Below are positions 43,206-52,280 of a stretch of 64,000 bases of DNA, in pieces. The DNA comes from Bacteroidota bacterium. Its GTDB lineage: Bacteria; Bacteroidota; Bacteroidia; Flavobacteriales_D; Crocinitomicaceae. The position numbers were made by a program, and so were the translations under genes. Location of the stretch: positions 293,382-357,381 of the forward strand of contig SBGX01000031.1 in the NCBI GenBank assembly GCA_006226425.1, read 5' to 3'. Under the pieces are notes generated by a model. That model was not told the DNA's origin. It ran no database searches and saw only the letters and a program-made list of their open reading frames with translations. Each line of letters opens with the position of its first letter. Position 1 is the first letter of the stretch.

Positions 43206-43519
43206 CCTTGCCTGAACTCTTCGACCACATCCAAAATCGTCCTAAAGGCAGCGAATCGTCCTGCATAACGCTCTGTGTGTTCCTGTTGCAAAGCCGGTGC
43301 AAAATCACGCTGATACTTCTCGTACAAATCCTTACTCGGTGAAAAGTACATGATCGAATAACTTAATCCACCGGACTCTTCTCCCTGAATCCGAGAAAGA
43401 CGGGCATCGGAAAAACAGCCGGTGCTCATCACCTCCGGAATGTGAATCTCGCGCATCCAAACAAGCCACTCGGACTGTATTTCAGGATCAATGCTTACCG
43501 TTACATTATATAATATCAT
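43202..43519 (-). CDS. DUF4286 family protein
   Basis: 105 residues, one DUF4286 domain: 'MILYNVTVSIDPEIQSEWLV' and 'YSIMYFSPSKDLYEKYQRDF'. The fold looks like a ferredoxin-type alpha/beta domain. No function is known. It is 2 bp from maf upstream and overlaps rsmA downstream, so it is likely translated with them. Confidence 0.9.
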   Translation of the reverse strand: MILYNVTVSIDPEIQSEWLVWMREIHIPEVMSTGCFSDARLSRIQGEESGGLSYSIMYFSPSKDLYEKYQRDFAPALQQEHTERYAGRFAAFRTILDVVEEFRQG

Positions 43520-43521
43520 AG

Positions 43522-44103
43522 CTAATCAATAAATCTTTTTAACTCCTCCCACAATTGAGCCACCGGCAGTCCCATAACGTTATAATATGAACCTTCGATC
43601 CGATCAATTCCAACCGCACCGATCCATTCCTGAATCCCGTAAGCCCCGGCCTTATCCAGCGGCCGATAAGTCTTCACATAATGTTCAATCATTTCATCTG
43701 AAAGTGTTTTGAAATGAACTTTTGTACAGGAAGAAAATGTGCTTTTCTTTTGCTGACTTTGCAGCTGAACCCCAGTGACCACATCATGTGTCTGCCCGCT
43801 GAGTCTTTTTAACATAGCTTTCGCAGCCAATTCATTCTCCGGTTTGCCAATGATTTCTCCCTGGAGGATGACTACTGTATCAGCCGTAATTAGCAATTCA
43901 TTGGCAGCCAATTCCGCCATCATGGCTTCTGCTTTTAATCCAGCCAGGTACTCTGGCACCTGATATGGATTCATTTCGGGATCAAAATTTTCTTCTACGC
44001 TCTTGGTTCGCAATTCAAAATTCAGTTCCAATTGCTCCATTAATTGCTGACGCCTTGGAGATTTTGATGCCAGTACCAAACGATATCCACCCGTATTTTG
44101 CAT
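43522..44103 (-). CDS. maf: Maf family nucleotide pyrophosphatase
   Basis: 193 residues. 'LVLASKSPRRQQLMEQL' is the Maf signature, 'ITADTVVILQGEIIGKPEN' holds the catalytic Asp, and 'GAYGIQEWIGAVGIDRIEGS' with 'YNVMGLPV' completes the family. It hydrolyses non-canonical nucleoside triphosphates to monophosphates. The -7 element TAACTTTG ends only 4 nt before the ATG, suggesting a leaderless message. First gene of a maf-DUF4286-rsmA unit. Confidence 0.95.
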   Translation of the reverse strand: MQNTGGYRLVLASKSPRRQQLMEQLELNFELRTKSVEENFDPEMNPYQVPEYLAGLKAEAMMAELAANELLITADTVVILQGEIIGKPENELAAKAMLKRLSGQTHDVVTGVQLQSQQKKSTFSSCTKVHFKTLSDEMIEHYVKTYRPLDKAGAYGIQEWIGAVGIDRIEGSYYNVMGLPVAQLWEELKRFID

Positions 44104-44107
44104 GGTC

Positions 44108-44115
44108 CAAAGTTA
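44108..44115 (-). promoter_or_regulatory. -7 element immediately before maf
   Basis: Minus strand TAACTTTG, GACC, ATG. The predicted start of transcription coincides with the start codon. Confidence 0.55.
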
Positions 44116-44204
44116 CACATTTTCAAGCGGTCTAAATATTCGTTTATTCCCTGATTTTATTCATCCGGGAAGTAAAGCCGGTCAATATGAATTATATTTG
44201 AGCA

Positions 44205-45020
44205 TTGAAACTTGACAAAACATATCAACTAGCCCTCAAAGCGGCCATCGACGCATCCAATATTCTGGTCGAATATTGTGAACGGGGATTCCAGGCGCAC
44301 AACAAAGCAGATGGCTCTCCAGTTACTGAAGCTGATCTCGCTTCGTCCAAACATATCCGTGCTGTACTGGAAGGGGGAGGAATTCCGATTGTAGATGAAG
44401 AAAGCGCTTATCCTGATCTGAGCACCCGTGCTTCATGGGAGCAAAATTGGTGCGTGGACCCATTGGATGGCACTAAAGAATTCATTAAGGGCAATGGCGA
44501 ATTTGCGGTCAATATTGCCTTGATAGAAGAACAGAAACCAATATTTGGTGTCATTACTCATCCCATGAAAAAACTTCTGCTTTTTGGAGGAAAAGCTATG
44601 GGAGTCCACCTCCTACATTTTTCCGAAATCGATTCACCCGACTTATGGAAGACAATTCACCGGAAAAACGCGATTGAAAACCACTCTATCATTAGCTCCC
44701 GTTCTCATCTTTCAGGAAAAACAGCCCATTTTGTTGATCAAATCGAACAACAAACGGGGAACTGGCAAAAAATCAACAAAGGTTCTGCCCTGAAATTTAT
44801 TGACCTGGCCCTGGAAAATGCCCAGCTTTACCCCCGATTTGCCCCAACGATGGAATGGGATGTGGCCGCCGGGCAAGCGATCCTGAATGAACTCGGAGGA
44901 AAAGTCATCAATGCGGAAACGGGAGAAGAGTTGATTTATAATAAAGAGAATTTGCTGAATCCCCATTTCATTGCGGTTAGTCCCGCCTTTCAAAAAAGCT
45001 TTGAAAAACTCGTATGGTAA
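44205..45020 (+). CDS. cysQ: 3'(2'),5'-bisphosphate nucleotidase CysQ
   Basis: 271 residues. Metal motifs of the inositol-monophosphatase fold: 'PVTEADLASSK', 'VDEES', 'DPLDGTKEFIKGNGEFAVNI' (DPLDGT) and 'EWDVAAGQAIL' (WDxAA). It removes 3'-phosphoadenosine phosphate made during sulfate activation. Start is TTG 44205; an ATG upstream is closed by a stop. The downstream barrel gene overlaps it by 7 bp, which suggests a shared transcript. Confidence 0.93.
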   Translation: MKLDKTYQLALKAAIDASNILVEYCERGFQAHNKADGSPVTEADLASSKHIRAVLEGGGIPIVDEESAYPDLSTRASWEQNWCVDPLDGTKEFIKGNGEFAVNIALIEEQKPIFGVITHPMKKLLLFGGKAMGVHLLHFSEIDSPDLWKTIHRKNAIENHSIISSRSHLSGKTAHFVDQIEQQTGNWQKINKGSALKFIDLALENAQLYPRFAPTMEWDVAAGQAILNELGGKVINAETGEELIYNKENLLNPHFIAVSPAFQKSFEKLVW

Positions 45021-46579
45021 AGTTTTTGTTAGGCATATTGTTTTTGTTTTCAAGCTACTTTATTCAGGCCCAAAACAGGTCTTTGCCATTACATGAATAC
45101 TATAAAAAGGAGACCCTCAAGCATAGTCGCCCACAACTGCACCCAACTTTCTTCCCTTTGAATGAATCACAGGTTGCCCTCTATGATTCTATTCGAGATA
45201 CGGCTAAAATCTATGTGGACTTTCATCAGTGGCTTTTTAAACAGGACTGGATTGAGGTCAAAAGACCGGACTACAACCTGTACATCAGTCCTTTGGTTCA
45301 TGGTTCCTATGGTAATTCTTTCTCGGGACAGGACAGTCTCTTTTTGTTTGAAAACACCCGTGGAATTATTGCCAGTGGAAATCTCGGAAAAGAAATCTCT
45401 TTTCAGTTTCTTTTTGCTGAAAATCAGTCGCGATACAATACTTTTCTGAGTACACATTTCCGCTCCCAGGGAGAGCTTTATGATTTTGGAAACAGCTATC
45501 ACCGAACCAATGCAGTTATTCCTGGAGCAGGGAGAACCAAAATTTTCAAGGGCAGTGCATTTGATTACGCCTACTCAATGGGACACATCTCCTTCCAGGT
45601 AAATCCATCTTTGCGCATTGAGGGGGGAAACGGACAACATTTTATTGGCGCCGGGTACCGTTCGCTCCTTCTATCTGACTACAGTGTGGCAGCTCCCTAC
45701 ATTCGCATCCTTAAAAATATGGGGCAAAAATGGAGTTACCAATTACTTTTCAGGAGACAGAAAAATCTGATCCGAAAAATTGCGACCAAAGCCATTGAAC
45801 CGAGTTATGAACACAAAGCATTCTCTGCCTTCTTCCTAAATTATCAGGCCCGACCAAATCTCAATTTGGCCCTCTTTTCAGGAGGGAACTTTTTGAGAGC
45901 GGATTCCACCGTAAAACATGCGCTGCCCTGGAATTACTTTGTTCCGGTTCCCGGCATGAATACAGATTTATTTCTAAAGGGAGATCTTTTCCACGGAATT
46001 ATGGGATTACAGGGAGAATGGAGAGGCCGGAGCGCACTGTTTTATGGACAACTTGCTATGGAACAGGAATCTAATTTCCGCCTGGCGGCACAGGGTGGTT
46101 TTCATATTTTCGACTTACTCAAAGTTCCTAATCTACACTTTCAACTGGAATACAATTATGTCCCTCAGGACATGTACGCACATCAAAATTTTAAGCTAGC
46201 CTACGGGCACTACAACGCCAGCTCCAGTCATCCGAAAGGAAATGATTTTCAGGAATTCATCCTTGCCGCGGATTACCAGTACAAACGCTTTTACGGACAA
46301 TTGAGAAACATTCTCTATTTCGGAAAATCAGGGAACCTCAATGAACAAATCTCCCAACATTCGATCTTTATTCATTCCGACCAAAAACCAGATAATCCTT
46401 CTAATGGAAGTGCCTGGCTGGTTGACACTGAATTGGGATACCGAATTAACCGGAATTACAATCCGAACATTTATTTGAGATTAAGAAGTCGGTTAGATAG
46501 CCACTCTTCGGATCAAAGTTACTTCCTCTTTCAGTTCGGGGTTAAAGTAAGTGTTCTCAATCATTACTCTGATTTCTAA
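45014..46579 (+). CDS. RemB/Wzi-like outer-membrane barrel, copy 1
   Basis: 521 residues. Signal peptide to about residue 20, then a long beta-barrel protein. The core motif 'GNGQHFIGAGYRSLLLSD' followed by 'APYIRI' is typical of the gliding-motility RemB/Wzi-like capsule-assembly family as I recall. In Flavobacterium RemB is a redundant gliding protein; binding of surface glycan is inferred. The next gene, 2 bp downstream, encodes a paralogue. Confidence 0.75.
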   Translation: MVKFLLGILFLFSSYFIQAQNRSLPLHEYYKKETLKHSRPQLHPTFFPLNESQVALYDSIRDTAKIYVDFHQWLFKQDWIEVKRPDYNLYISPLVHGSYGNSFSGQDSLFLFENTRGIIASGNLGKEISFQFLFAENQSRYNTFLSTHFRSQGELYDFGNSYHRTNAVIPGAGRTKIFKGSAFDYAYSMGHISFQVNPSLRIEGGNGQHFIGAGYRSLLLSDYSVAAPYIRILKNMGQKWSYQLLFRRQKNLIRKIATKAIEPSYEHKAFSAFFLNYQARPNLNLALFSGGNFLRADSTVKHALPWNYFVPVPGMNTDLFLKGDLFHGIMGLQGEWRGRSALFYGQLAMEQESNFRLAAQGGFHIFDLLKVPNLHFQLEYNYVPQDMYAHQNFKLAYGHYNASSSHPKGNDFQEFILAADYQYKRFYGQLRNILYFGKSGNLNEQISQHSIFIHSDQKPDNPSNGSAWLVDTELGYRINRNYNPNIYLRLRSRLDSHSSDQSYFLFQFGVKVSVLNHYSDF

Positions 46580-46581
46580 GC

Positions 46582-48024
46582 ATGCGTTATATCTGGATCA
46601 TAGCATTTTTCAATAGTTTGGCTTTCGGACAACTGAATCACCAGCTGGATTTGCACGCCCTGGATTCGGTCAAACGGATTGTTCCCGATTATAGGAATAA
46701 CCTGCTCGAATATGCAGATAGTTCTTTCCTGAAGCAAAATGGCAACTTTTCCTACACCATCCTCCCAGAAGCAATGGCAGCCGGAGAAAAAGACAGGATC
46801 AGTCTCCAGGGAGGTGTCTTCCTCGTCAATCGATGGAAAACGACCTCCAATAAATTACAGGTAATCAGTAGTCTGAGAGCCGGATATCATCAGGGCAGCA
46901 TACTTCCTTACCGATCTCAGCTAAAAACTCAGGCCTTTTTCGAGGAAGAAATTGGCGATGATCAACGACTCTACCAGGACCTTCGGGCCCGAATCATTTT
47001 CACACCTAATCGATTTCTACGTTTCCACGGAGGACTGGATCAACACTTTATTGGCCAGGGAGAACGCTCTCTCTTACTAGGGAATCAAGGAGTTCCCGGT
47101 CCATTTGTTCAACTGGAGGCCAAGGTTTGGAAATTTGAATACCAGTTCATCCAAAAAATCCATCGGGAAGGGATACCAGGACACTTTGTTCCAAAGGGAA
47201 GTTCAACGCATTTTCTGAACTTCAGACACAAGCAGATCTTTTCGATGGGCATCTTCGAGACGGTCACCCACATTATTAAAGACAGCATTTATAACCGTGG
47301 ATTCGATCCAGAATATCTGAACCCACTGATCTTTTACCGTCCTCAGGAATACAGTTTGGGTTCTTCAGACAACGTGATCATGGGATTGAACATGCAACTA
47401 AAATTGAAGCGTTCAATGATCTATAGTCAATTTGTCCTGGACGAATTCCTGCTTTCACAAATTGTTAATAGATCGCGCTGGTGGGCCAATAAATATGGGG
47501 TGCAAATTGGTTATAAATGGGCCAGAACCTATGGAGACAAAGAATTCTTTGTGCGTTCAGAACTCAACCTTACCAGACCCTATACTTATTCGCATCTCAA
47601 CAATATGCTGAACTATGGGAACCAGGGAAATCCGGTAGCACATCCACTCGGAAGTAATTTCGTCGAATCCTACACAGAATTTCTTTTTAAGAAGGGAAAA
47701 TGGCAAAATCACACCTGGATCCAATTGTACATGAAAGGAATTGAACCGGAAGGGGCTGACACCAATAACATTTCCTACGGAGGCGATCTGTACGAGTCCT
47801 ATTTGAATTATTCCCAGGAATTTGGCGTGCTTATTGGAAACGGGCAAAAAGTGCACCAATTCCAATTGGGAAATAGAAGTAGCTACTTCATTTGGAAAGA
47901 AAATCTGGAATTCTTTGTTGAGCCCAGATTGATCATTCAGAGAACACTTGGAAACAATCACGCTTCCATGTGGATCACCATGGGTATCCAAGCCCGACTA
48001 GCTGCGCGTGAACGCAACTACTAA
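46582..48024 (+). CDS. RemB/Wzi-like outer-membrane barrel, copy 2
   Basis: 480 residues. The signal peptide ends near residue 17 (SLAFGQ). The motif 'HGGLDQHFIGQGERSLLLGN' followed by 'PGPFVQL' is the same as in copy 1, with charge changes. Overall identity is low, so the duplication is old. It starts 2 bp after copy 1 and is probably co-transcribed. It may form a pair with copy 1 in the outer membrane. Confidence 0.75.
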   Translation: MRYIWIIAFFNSLAFGQLNHQLDLHALDSVKRIVPDYRNNLLEYADSSFLKQNGNFSYTILPEAMAAGEKDRISLQGGVFLVNRWKTTSNKLQVISSLRAGYHQGSILPYRSQLKTQAFFEEEIGDDQRLYQDLRARIIFTPNRFLRFHGGLDQHFIGQGERSLLLGNQGVPGPFVQLEAKVWKFEYQFIQKIHREGIPGHFVPKGSSTHFLNFRHKQIFSMGIFETVTHIIKDSIYNRGFDPEYLNPLIFYRPQEYSLGSSDNVIMGLNMQLKLKRSMIYSQFVLDEFLLSQIVNRSRWWANKYGVQIGYKWARTYGDKEFFVRSELNLTRPYTYSHLNNMLNYGNQGNPVAHPLGSNFVESYTEFLFKKGKWQNHTWIQLYMKGIEPEGADTNNISYGGDLYESYLNYSQEFGVLIGNGQKVHQFQLGNRSSYFIWKENLEFFVEPRLIIQRTLGNNHASMWITMGIQARLAARERNY

Positions 48025-48041
48025 AAAAACATCGAAAAAAT

Positions 48042-48413
48042 TTAGATAATGACGTGCGCTTCAGAAGTGGTTTCCTGTTCCACCTGAATCACCCCGACAT
48101 TAGCCGGAGTACCTGTTTTCCAGGAAATAATATCCAACACAGCCACACCTGCCTGCCCAAGCTTATACAGCTCGTTTAGGTTAAAAATGGCCTCTCCGTC
48201 TGTATTGGTCAATGCAGTATCTGAAAAACTTGAAGTCTTTGAAGTGGTAGAAACCCCTTTCAAAACCACGTAAGCAGAAATGATTCGACCTCCGAGTGCA
48301 TTACTCACATATACCTTTGCAATAGTATCCTTTTTCTTGCGACAACCGGTAAACCCGATCATCCCCAGTGACAACAATAAGCAAACAAGTCCTAGTTTAG
48401 AAGCTTTCATCAT
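48042..48413 (-). CDS. Small lipoprotein, paralogue 1
   Basis: 123 residues. Lipobox FTGC at about residue 24 is followed by RKKKD. The mature domain reads like a short carboxypeptidase-regulatory-like fold: 'AKVYVSNALGGRIISAYVVL' and 'DTALTNTDGEAIFNLNELYK'. The next upstream gene encodes a paralogue with matching motifs ('DTLFSDNAGIATFDLEQYF'). Function unknown. Start-stop gap is 3 bp. Confidence 0.7.
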   Translation of the reverse strand: MMKASKLGLVCLLLSLGMIGFTGCRKKKDTIAKVYVSNALGGRIISAYVVLKGVSTTSKTSSFSDTALTNTDGEAIFNLNELYKLGQAGVAVLDIISWKTGTPANVGVIQVEQETTSEAHVII

Positions 48414-48416
48414 TTC

Positions 48417-48797
48417 TTAAAAGTAAATCGTTTCAACAACTGTAACATTTCTTTTGGCGCGTACTCTTCCGGTTGTTTGTTCTGAACCGAATTTGATCAG
48501 TACATCAAAGTAACCTACATTTACCTTCTTACCAGACAAATCAAAGTATTGCTCCAGATCAAAAGTAGCAATTCCGGCATTGTCGGAAAACAAGGTGTCA
48601 ACATAATCAATAGATGGAGGAACGGCCCGGGTATCTCCAATCAAAATAACCTTTGCATTGGGTAGCAATTGTTCACTTTGATTTCGGACGTAGATCTTAA
48701 CAAAAGAAGTATCTTCCTTCTTACAGGAGTACAGCATGAAGCCTAAAAAGAGTACAAAAGAGTACTTCCACCAATTCCTAATTAAAAGCTGTTTCAT
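48417..48797 (-). CDS. Small lipoprotein, paralogue 2
   Basis: 126 residues. Lipobox LYSC at about residue 25 is followed by KKED. 'VKIYVRNQSEQLLPNAKVIL' and 'DTLFSDNAGIATFDLEQYF' align with paralogue 1. It is the promoter-proximal gene of the pair; TACTTTTG at 48838-48845 (minus strand) lies 40 nt upstream. No role can be assigned. Confidence 0.7.
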   Translation of the reverse strand: MKQLLIRNWWKYSFVLFLGFMLYSCKKEDTSFVKIYVRNQSEQLLPNAKVILIGDTRAVPPSIDYVDTLFSDNAGIATFDLEQYFDLSGKKVNVGYFDVLIKFGSEQTTGRVRAKRNVTVVETIYF

Positions 48798-48837
48798 AGA
48801 TCTAAAAAAGCCGTTTACTTAATATACGTATTAGAGT

Positions 48838-48845
48838 CAAAAGTA
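48838..48845 (-). promoter_or_regulatory. -7 element for the paired lipoprotein genes
   Basis: Minus strand TACTTTTG, full TAnnTTTG match. It is back to back with an identical element for pheS 24 bp away. Confidence 0.45.
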
Positions 48846-48869
48846 CCACTATTATTTGTAATATTGCAC

Positions 48870-48877
48870 TACTTTTG
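48870..48877 (+). promoter_or_regulatory. -7 element for pheS
   Basis: TACTTTTG, full TAnnTTTG match, giving a leader of about 65 nt. I see no phenylalanine leader peptide or T-box in it. Confidence 0.45.
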
Positions 48878-48949
48878 AAAAAAACTTTTAACCCTTAAAC
48901 GAGTAAAATACGTTTTTGTTTCAGTTTTCACGGACAATTAAGATTTTCG

Positions 48950-49972
48950 ATGATGAAAGACCAGATCGCAGAACTTGAACAGGAAATTCGGGATTACCCC
49001 ATCCAAAGCAAAGAGGAACTGGAGCAGTTTCGAATAGCGTTTATTGGTTCAAAAGGAAAGATCAAAGGGCTTTTTGCAGCGTTTAAATCAGTTCCGAACG
49101 ATCAAAAAAAAGAAGTCGGACAACTCCTGAATCAACTGAGACAATTGGCAGAATCACGGCACCAGGAGCTAAAAGATCATCTGGAAGAACAAGAAACCCA
49201 GGAAAGTAATCTGGACCTTTCCAGACCTGGGGAAGTCTCTCCTCTTGGAAGCCATCATCCGCTTTCCATTGTCCGAAGAGAAATCATTGACATTTTTGCT
49301 CGCGTTGGCTTCACGGTTTCCGAAGGACCCGAAATTGAAGATGACTGGCACAACTTTTCCGCCCTAAATTTCCCACCTGAACATCCGGCCAGGGATATGC
49401 AGGATACTTTCTTCATTCAAAAAGGAGAAAAGGAAATTTCACTCAGAACCCACACTAGTTCAGTGCAGGTCAGGGTCATGGAAAATCAACAACCTCCCAT
49501 TAGAACCATTTCACCAGGTAGAGTTTATCGAAACGAAGCCATTTCTGCCAGAGCACATTGCTTTTTTCATCAGGTAGAGGGGCTTTACATCGATCGGGAC
49601 GTTTCTTTCGCTGATTTGAAGCAAATTCTGCTCTACTTCGCCCAGGAATTGTTCGGTGAAAAAGCACAGATTCGCTTACGTCCTTCCTATTTTCCATTTA
49701 CAGAACCCAGTGCCGAGGTTGACATCTCCTGTACCATCTGTAACACCAAAGGATGCAACGTATGTAAATACACTGGATGGCTTGAGATTTTAGGCTGTGG
49801 CATGGTTGATCCAAATGTATTAAAAGCTTCGGGAATTGATCCGGAAGTCTATAGTGGATATGCCTTCGGCATGGGAATCGAACGAATCGCTCAGTTAAAA
49901 TATAAGGTTAATGACCTACGTTTATATTCTGAAAATGATCTGCGTTTTCTAAAACAATTTACCTCCGCATAA
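48950..49972 (+). CDS. pheS: Phenylalanyl-tRNA synthetase alpha subunit
   Basis: 340 residues. An N-terminal coiled coil, then 'GSHHPLSIVRREIIDIFARV', motif 2-like 'GRVYRNEAISARAHCFFHQVEG', 'SYFPFTEPSAEVDISC' and 'YAFGMGIERIAQLKY' (motif 3). It charges tRNA-Phe with PheT, whose gene is not here. The Cys cluster 'CTICNTKGCNVCKYTGW' in the insertion could bind Zn, as in other Bacteroidota PheS. Start ATG 48950, with another ATG one codon on. ytxJ follows after 17 bp. Confidence 0.96.
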   Translation: MMKDQIAELEQEIRDYPIQSKEELEQFRIAFIGSKGKIKGLFAAFKSVPNDQKKEVGQLLNQLRQLAESRHQELKDHLEEQETQESNLDLSRPGEVSPLGSHHPLSIVRREIIDIFARVGFTVSEGPEIEDDWHNFSALNFPPEHPARDMQDTFFIQKGEKEISLRTHTSSVQVRVMENQQPPIRTISPGRVYRNEAISARAHCFFHQVEGLYIDRDVSFADLKQILLYFAQELFGEKAQIRLRPSYFPFTEPSAEVDISCTICNTKGCNVCKYTGWLEILGCGMVDPNVLKASGIDPEVYSGYAFGMGIERIAQLKYKVNDLRLYSENDLRFLKQFTSA

Positions 49973-49989
49973 TACCGTGAATAGCTGAT

Positions 49990-50343
49990 ATGGGCCTGTT
50001 TGGAAGAAAGAATAAATTAAACTGGATTGACCTGAATCAAGAGGAACAACTCCGGGAACTTTTTGAAAAAAAAGGCAATGCGCTCATATTCAAGCATAGC
50101 ACAAGATGTGGTATTTCCAGCATGGCTCTTTCCCGCTTTGAATCCGAATTTCAGGAAAAAGAAGAGCTGCCCATCTATATGCTCGATCTACTCAATCACC
50201 GATCGCTTTCCAATTTAGTCGCTGAGCTTTCTGGTGTCAGACATGAATCACCACAGGTACTGGTACTTCACCACAAAGAGCTCGTTTACCAGGCTTCTCA
50301 TGGAATGATCAATGCCGGTGAAATCAATGACCTCCAACTATGA
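49990..50343 (+). CDS. ytxJ: Bacillithiol-system redox protein YtxJ
   Basis: 117 residues. Monothiol thioredoxin-like fold with 'ALIFKHSTRCGISSMALSRF', one active Cys, the YtxJ signature. YtxJ (BrxC in Bacillus) is a bacilliredoxin that removes bacillithiol from mixed disulfides. Its presence suggests the cell makes bacillithiol. It lies 17 bp after pheS and its stop overlaps the cyclotransferase start by 4 bp. Confidence 0.92.
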   Translation: MGLFGRKNKLNWIDLNQEEQLRELFEKKGNALIFKHSTRCGISSMALSRFESEFQEKEELPIYMLDLLNHRSLSNLVAELSGVRHESPQVLVLHHKELVYQASHGMINAGEINDLQL

Positions 50344-51413
50344 ATAAAAGCCTTCGAATAATTATTATTGCCCTCATTCTAATTTGTGGAATTGCATTTT
50401 TGGTCGTACCTCTTCTACGTCAACCAGAGCCTGTCGAATCCCCAAAGACCAAAGACGCCAGCACTTTTGTTAGTAACACCAACCTGAGCGCGCTTCATGG
50501 GGAGGAAGTTTCGTTGGAACTAGCACTTGCCAGCGGGTTTTCTAAAATAGATTTGTTTTTAGAAGACAGCTTGCTGAATTCATGGCAGGGAACGACTGGG
50601 AAAGTAAACTGGCCGCTCGACACTAAAAAAATGCCTCTTGGATTTAGAACCCTAAGTCTAGTTTCCTATGATGCTAGTGGCAATGAATTGATCGAGACCA
50701 GAATTCTCCGCATCCTATCTGATATTGAACCAAAACATCAAACAGCTAGCGTTAAGCAGGCCTACTTGCACAATCCGACCAGTTTTACACAAGGCTTGGA
50801 GTTTCACGGAGGTAAGCTCTACGAAAGTACCGGACAAAATGGAAAGAGTTTTATTGCTGAGGTAGAAAGCCAAACAGGGGTTATCCGAAGAAAAGTGAAT
50901 CTCGATCGACAGTATTTTGGAGAAGGAATCACTATTCTAAATGGAGAGATTTTCCAGCTAACCTGGCAGCAAGGTGCTTGTTTCGTCTATGATCTCGAAG
51001 CTTTTGAGATCAAAAAACAATTCAGCTATACCGGTGAAGGATGGGGCATCTGCAATGATGGAAAGCAGTTGATCATGTCCAATGGAAGCGATCAGATTCA
51101 ATTCCGCGACCCAGGCAATTTTTCCGTGACCAAAACCATCACCGTGTGTGACCGACTAGGAACGAAGACCAAGCTCAACGAACTGGAATACATCCAGGGA
51201 ATGATTTATGCCAATGTTTGGATGTCCGATTTCATTCTTGTGATTGATCCGACAAACGGAAAGGTTCAGGCAGAGATCGATTGTAGTGAGATCGCCCGTG
51301 CAGGACGTGATCAAGGTGAGGTTCTCAATGGTATTGCCTACGACCAATCCTCAGGAAAAATCTATCTAACAGGAAAGAACTGGTCCAAGCTCCTGGAAGT
51401 AGAAATCAACTAA
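50340..51413 (+). CDS. Glutaminyl-peptide cyclotransferase (beta-propeller type)
   Basis: 357 residues. An N-terminal membrane anchor (about 5-25) is followed by a glutamine cyclotransferase propeller (about 135-355) with 'NPTSFTQGLEFHGGKLYEST', 'QLTWQQG', 'WGICNDGKQLIMSNGSDQI' and 'NELEYIQGMIYANVW'. It converts N-terminal Gln to pyroglutamate in exported proteins, common for flavobacterial secreted proteins cut before Gln. It is translated from a start overlapping ytxJ. Confidence 0.9.
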   Translation: MNKSLRIIIIALILICGIAFLVVPLLRQPEPVESPKTKDASTFVSNTNLSALHGEEVSLELALASGFSKIDLFLEDSLLNSWQGTTGKVNWPLDTKKMPLGFRTLSLVSYDASGNELIETRILRILSDIEPKHQTASVKQAYLHNPTSFTQGLEFHGGKLYESTGQNGKSFIAEVESQTGVIRRKVNLDRQYFGEGITILNGEIFQLTWQQGACFVYDLEAFEIKKQFSYTGEGWGICNDGKQLIMSNGSDQIQFRDPGNFSVTKTITVCDRLGTKTKLNELEYIQGMIYANVWMSDFILVIDPTNGKVQAEIDCSEIARAGRDQGEVLNGIAYDQSSGKIYLTGKNWSKLLEVEIN

Positions 51414-51485
51414 ATTTCGTATCTTTCCCTAACGGAATAGAGCTTTGGCATAGCCTTTGTAGTTTATGTCCATAAATGATCTGTT

Positions 51486-52271
51486 ATGAAACGTATAATA
51501 GGATTCGGAATATTGGCATCTCTTATTTGGGTACTTAGTAGTGCCGGAGTAACGAAATTGCCAGCTAGAAAAAATGATTCTTTTCAAATCGGGGAAAAAC
51601 TGCGCTATCGGGTAACCTATGGTTTCATTGATGCCGGAGAAGCTGTGATGGAAGTACTTCCCACAGGGAAAAAGAAAAATGGTCGGGAAATGATCCACTT
51701 AAAAGGTACTGGTAGAACCCTGGGAGGATTCAGTGCTTTTTACAAGGTTCACGATGTCTACGAAAGTTACGTGGATAAAAAAGGAGTTTTTCCATGGCAG
51801 TTCAAACGCCGGGTAAATGAAGGTGGTTATAAAATTGAGCAGGATTACCAATTCCAACAACATCAATCCAAAGTCAACAATGGGGAAGGGAAGGAATTTG
51901 ATGTTCCGGTCGGAATTCAGGACATGGTTTCCTCATTCTATTATGCTAGAACCCTCGATTTCAAAAACATGAAAGTCGGTGATGTATTTGAATTCAACTG
52001 TTTCATGGACGATGAAGTCTGGCCACTCAAAGTTAAATTTGTAGGAGACGAAATGATCCATATCCGCAAGGGAAAGTTTAACTGTAAAAAGTTTATTCCA
52101 GTGGTACAGAAAGGCCGCTATTTCAAATCAGAAAACGATCTCAACTTCTGGATTACGGATGACGAAAACCGAATTCCGGTGCTGGTAAGAGCCAAAATAC
52201 CAGTCGGAACTGTCAAGCTCCATCTGGTCGAATGGGACGGACTCAAACACCCGCTCAACAAGGTTAAATAA
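51486..52271 (+). CDS. DUF3108 family exported protein
   Basis: 261 residues. N-terminal hydrophobic segment 'IIGFGILASLIWVLSSAG', then a DUF3108 beta-rich domain: 'FQIGEKLRYRVTYGFIDAGE', 'YESYVDKKGVFPWQFKRRVN', 'DVFEFNCFMDDEVWPLKVKF'. The fold is thought to bind lipid or act in envelope assembly; no role is proven. It converges on hemB with a 9-bp gap and no evident terminator. Confidence 0.85.
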   Translation: MKRIIGFGILASLIWVLSSAGVTKLPARKNDSFQIGEKLRYRVTYGFIDAGEAVMEVLPTGKKKNGREMIHLKGTGRTLGGFSAFYKVHDVYESYVDKKGVFPWQFKRRVNEGGYKIEQDYQFQQHQSKVNNGEGKEFDVPVGIQDMVSSFYYARTLDFKNMKVGDVFEFNCFMDDEVWPLKVKFVGDEMIHIRKGKFNCKKFIPVVQKGRYFKSENDLNFWITDDENRIPVLVRAKIPVGTVKLHLVEWDGLKHPLNKVK

Positions 52272-52280
52272 TAGCGCCTA

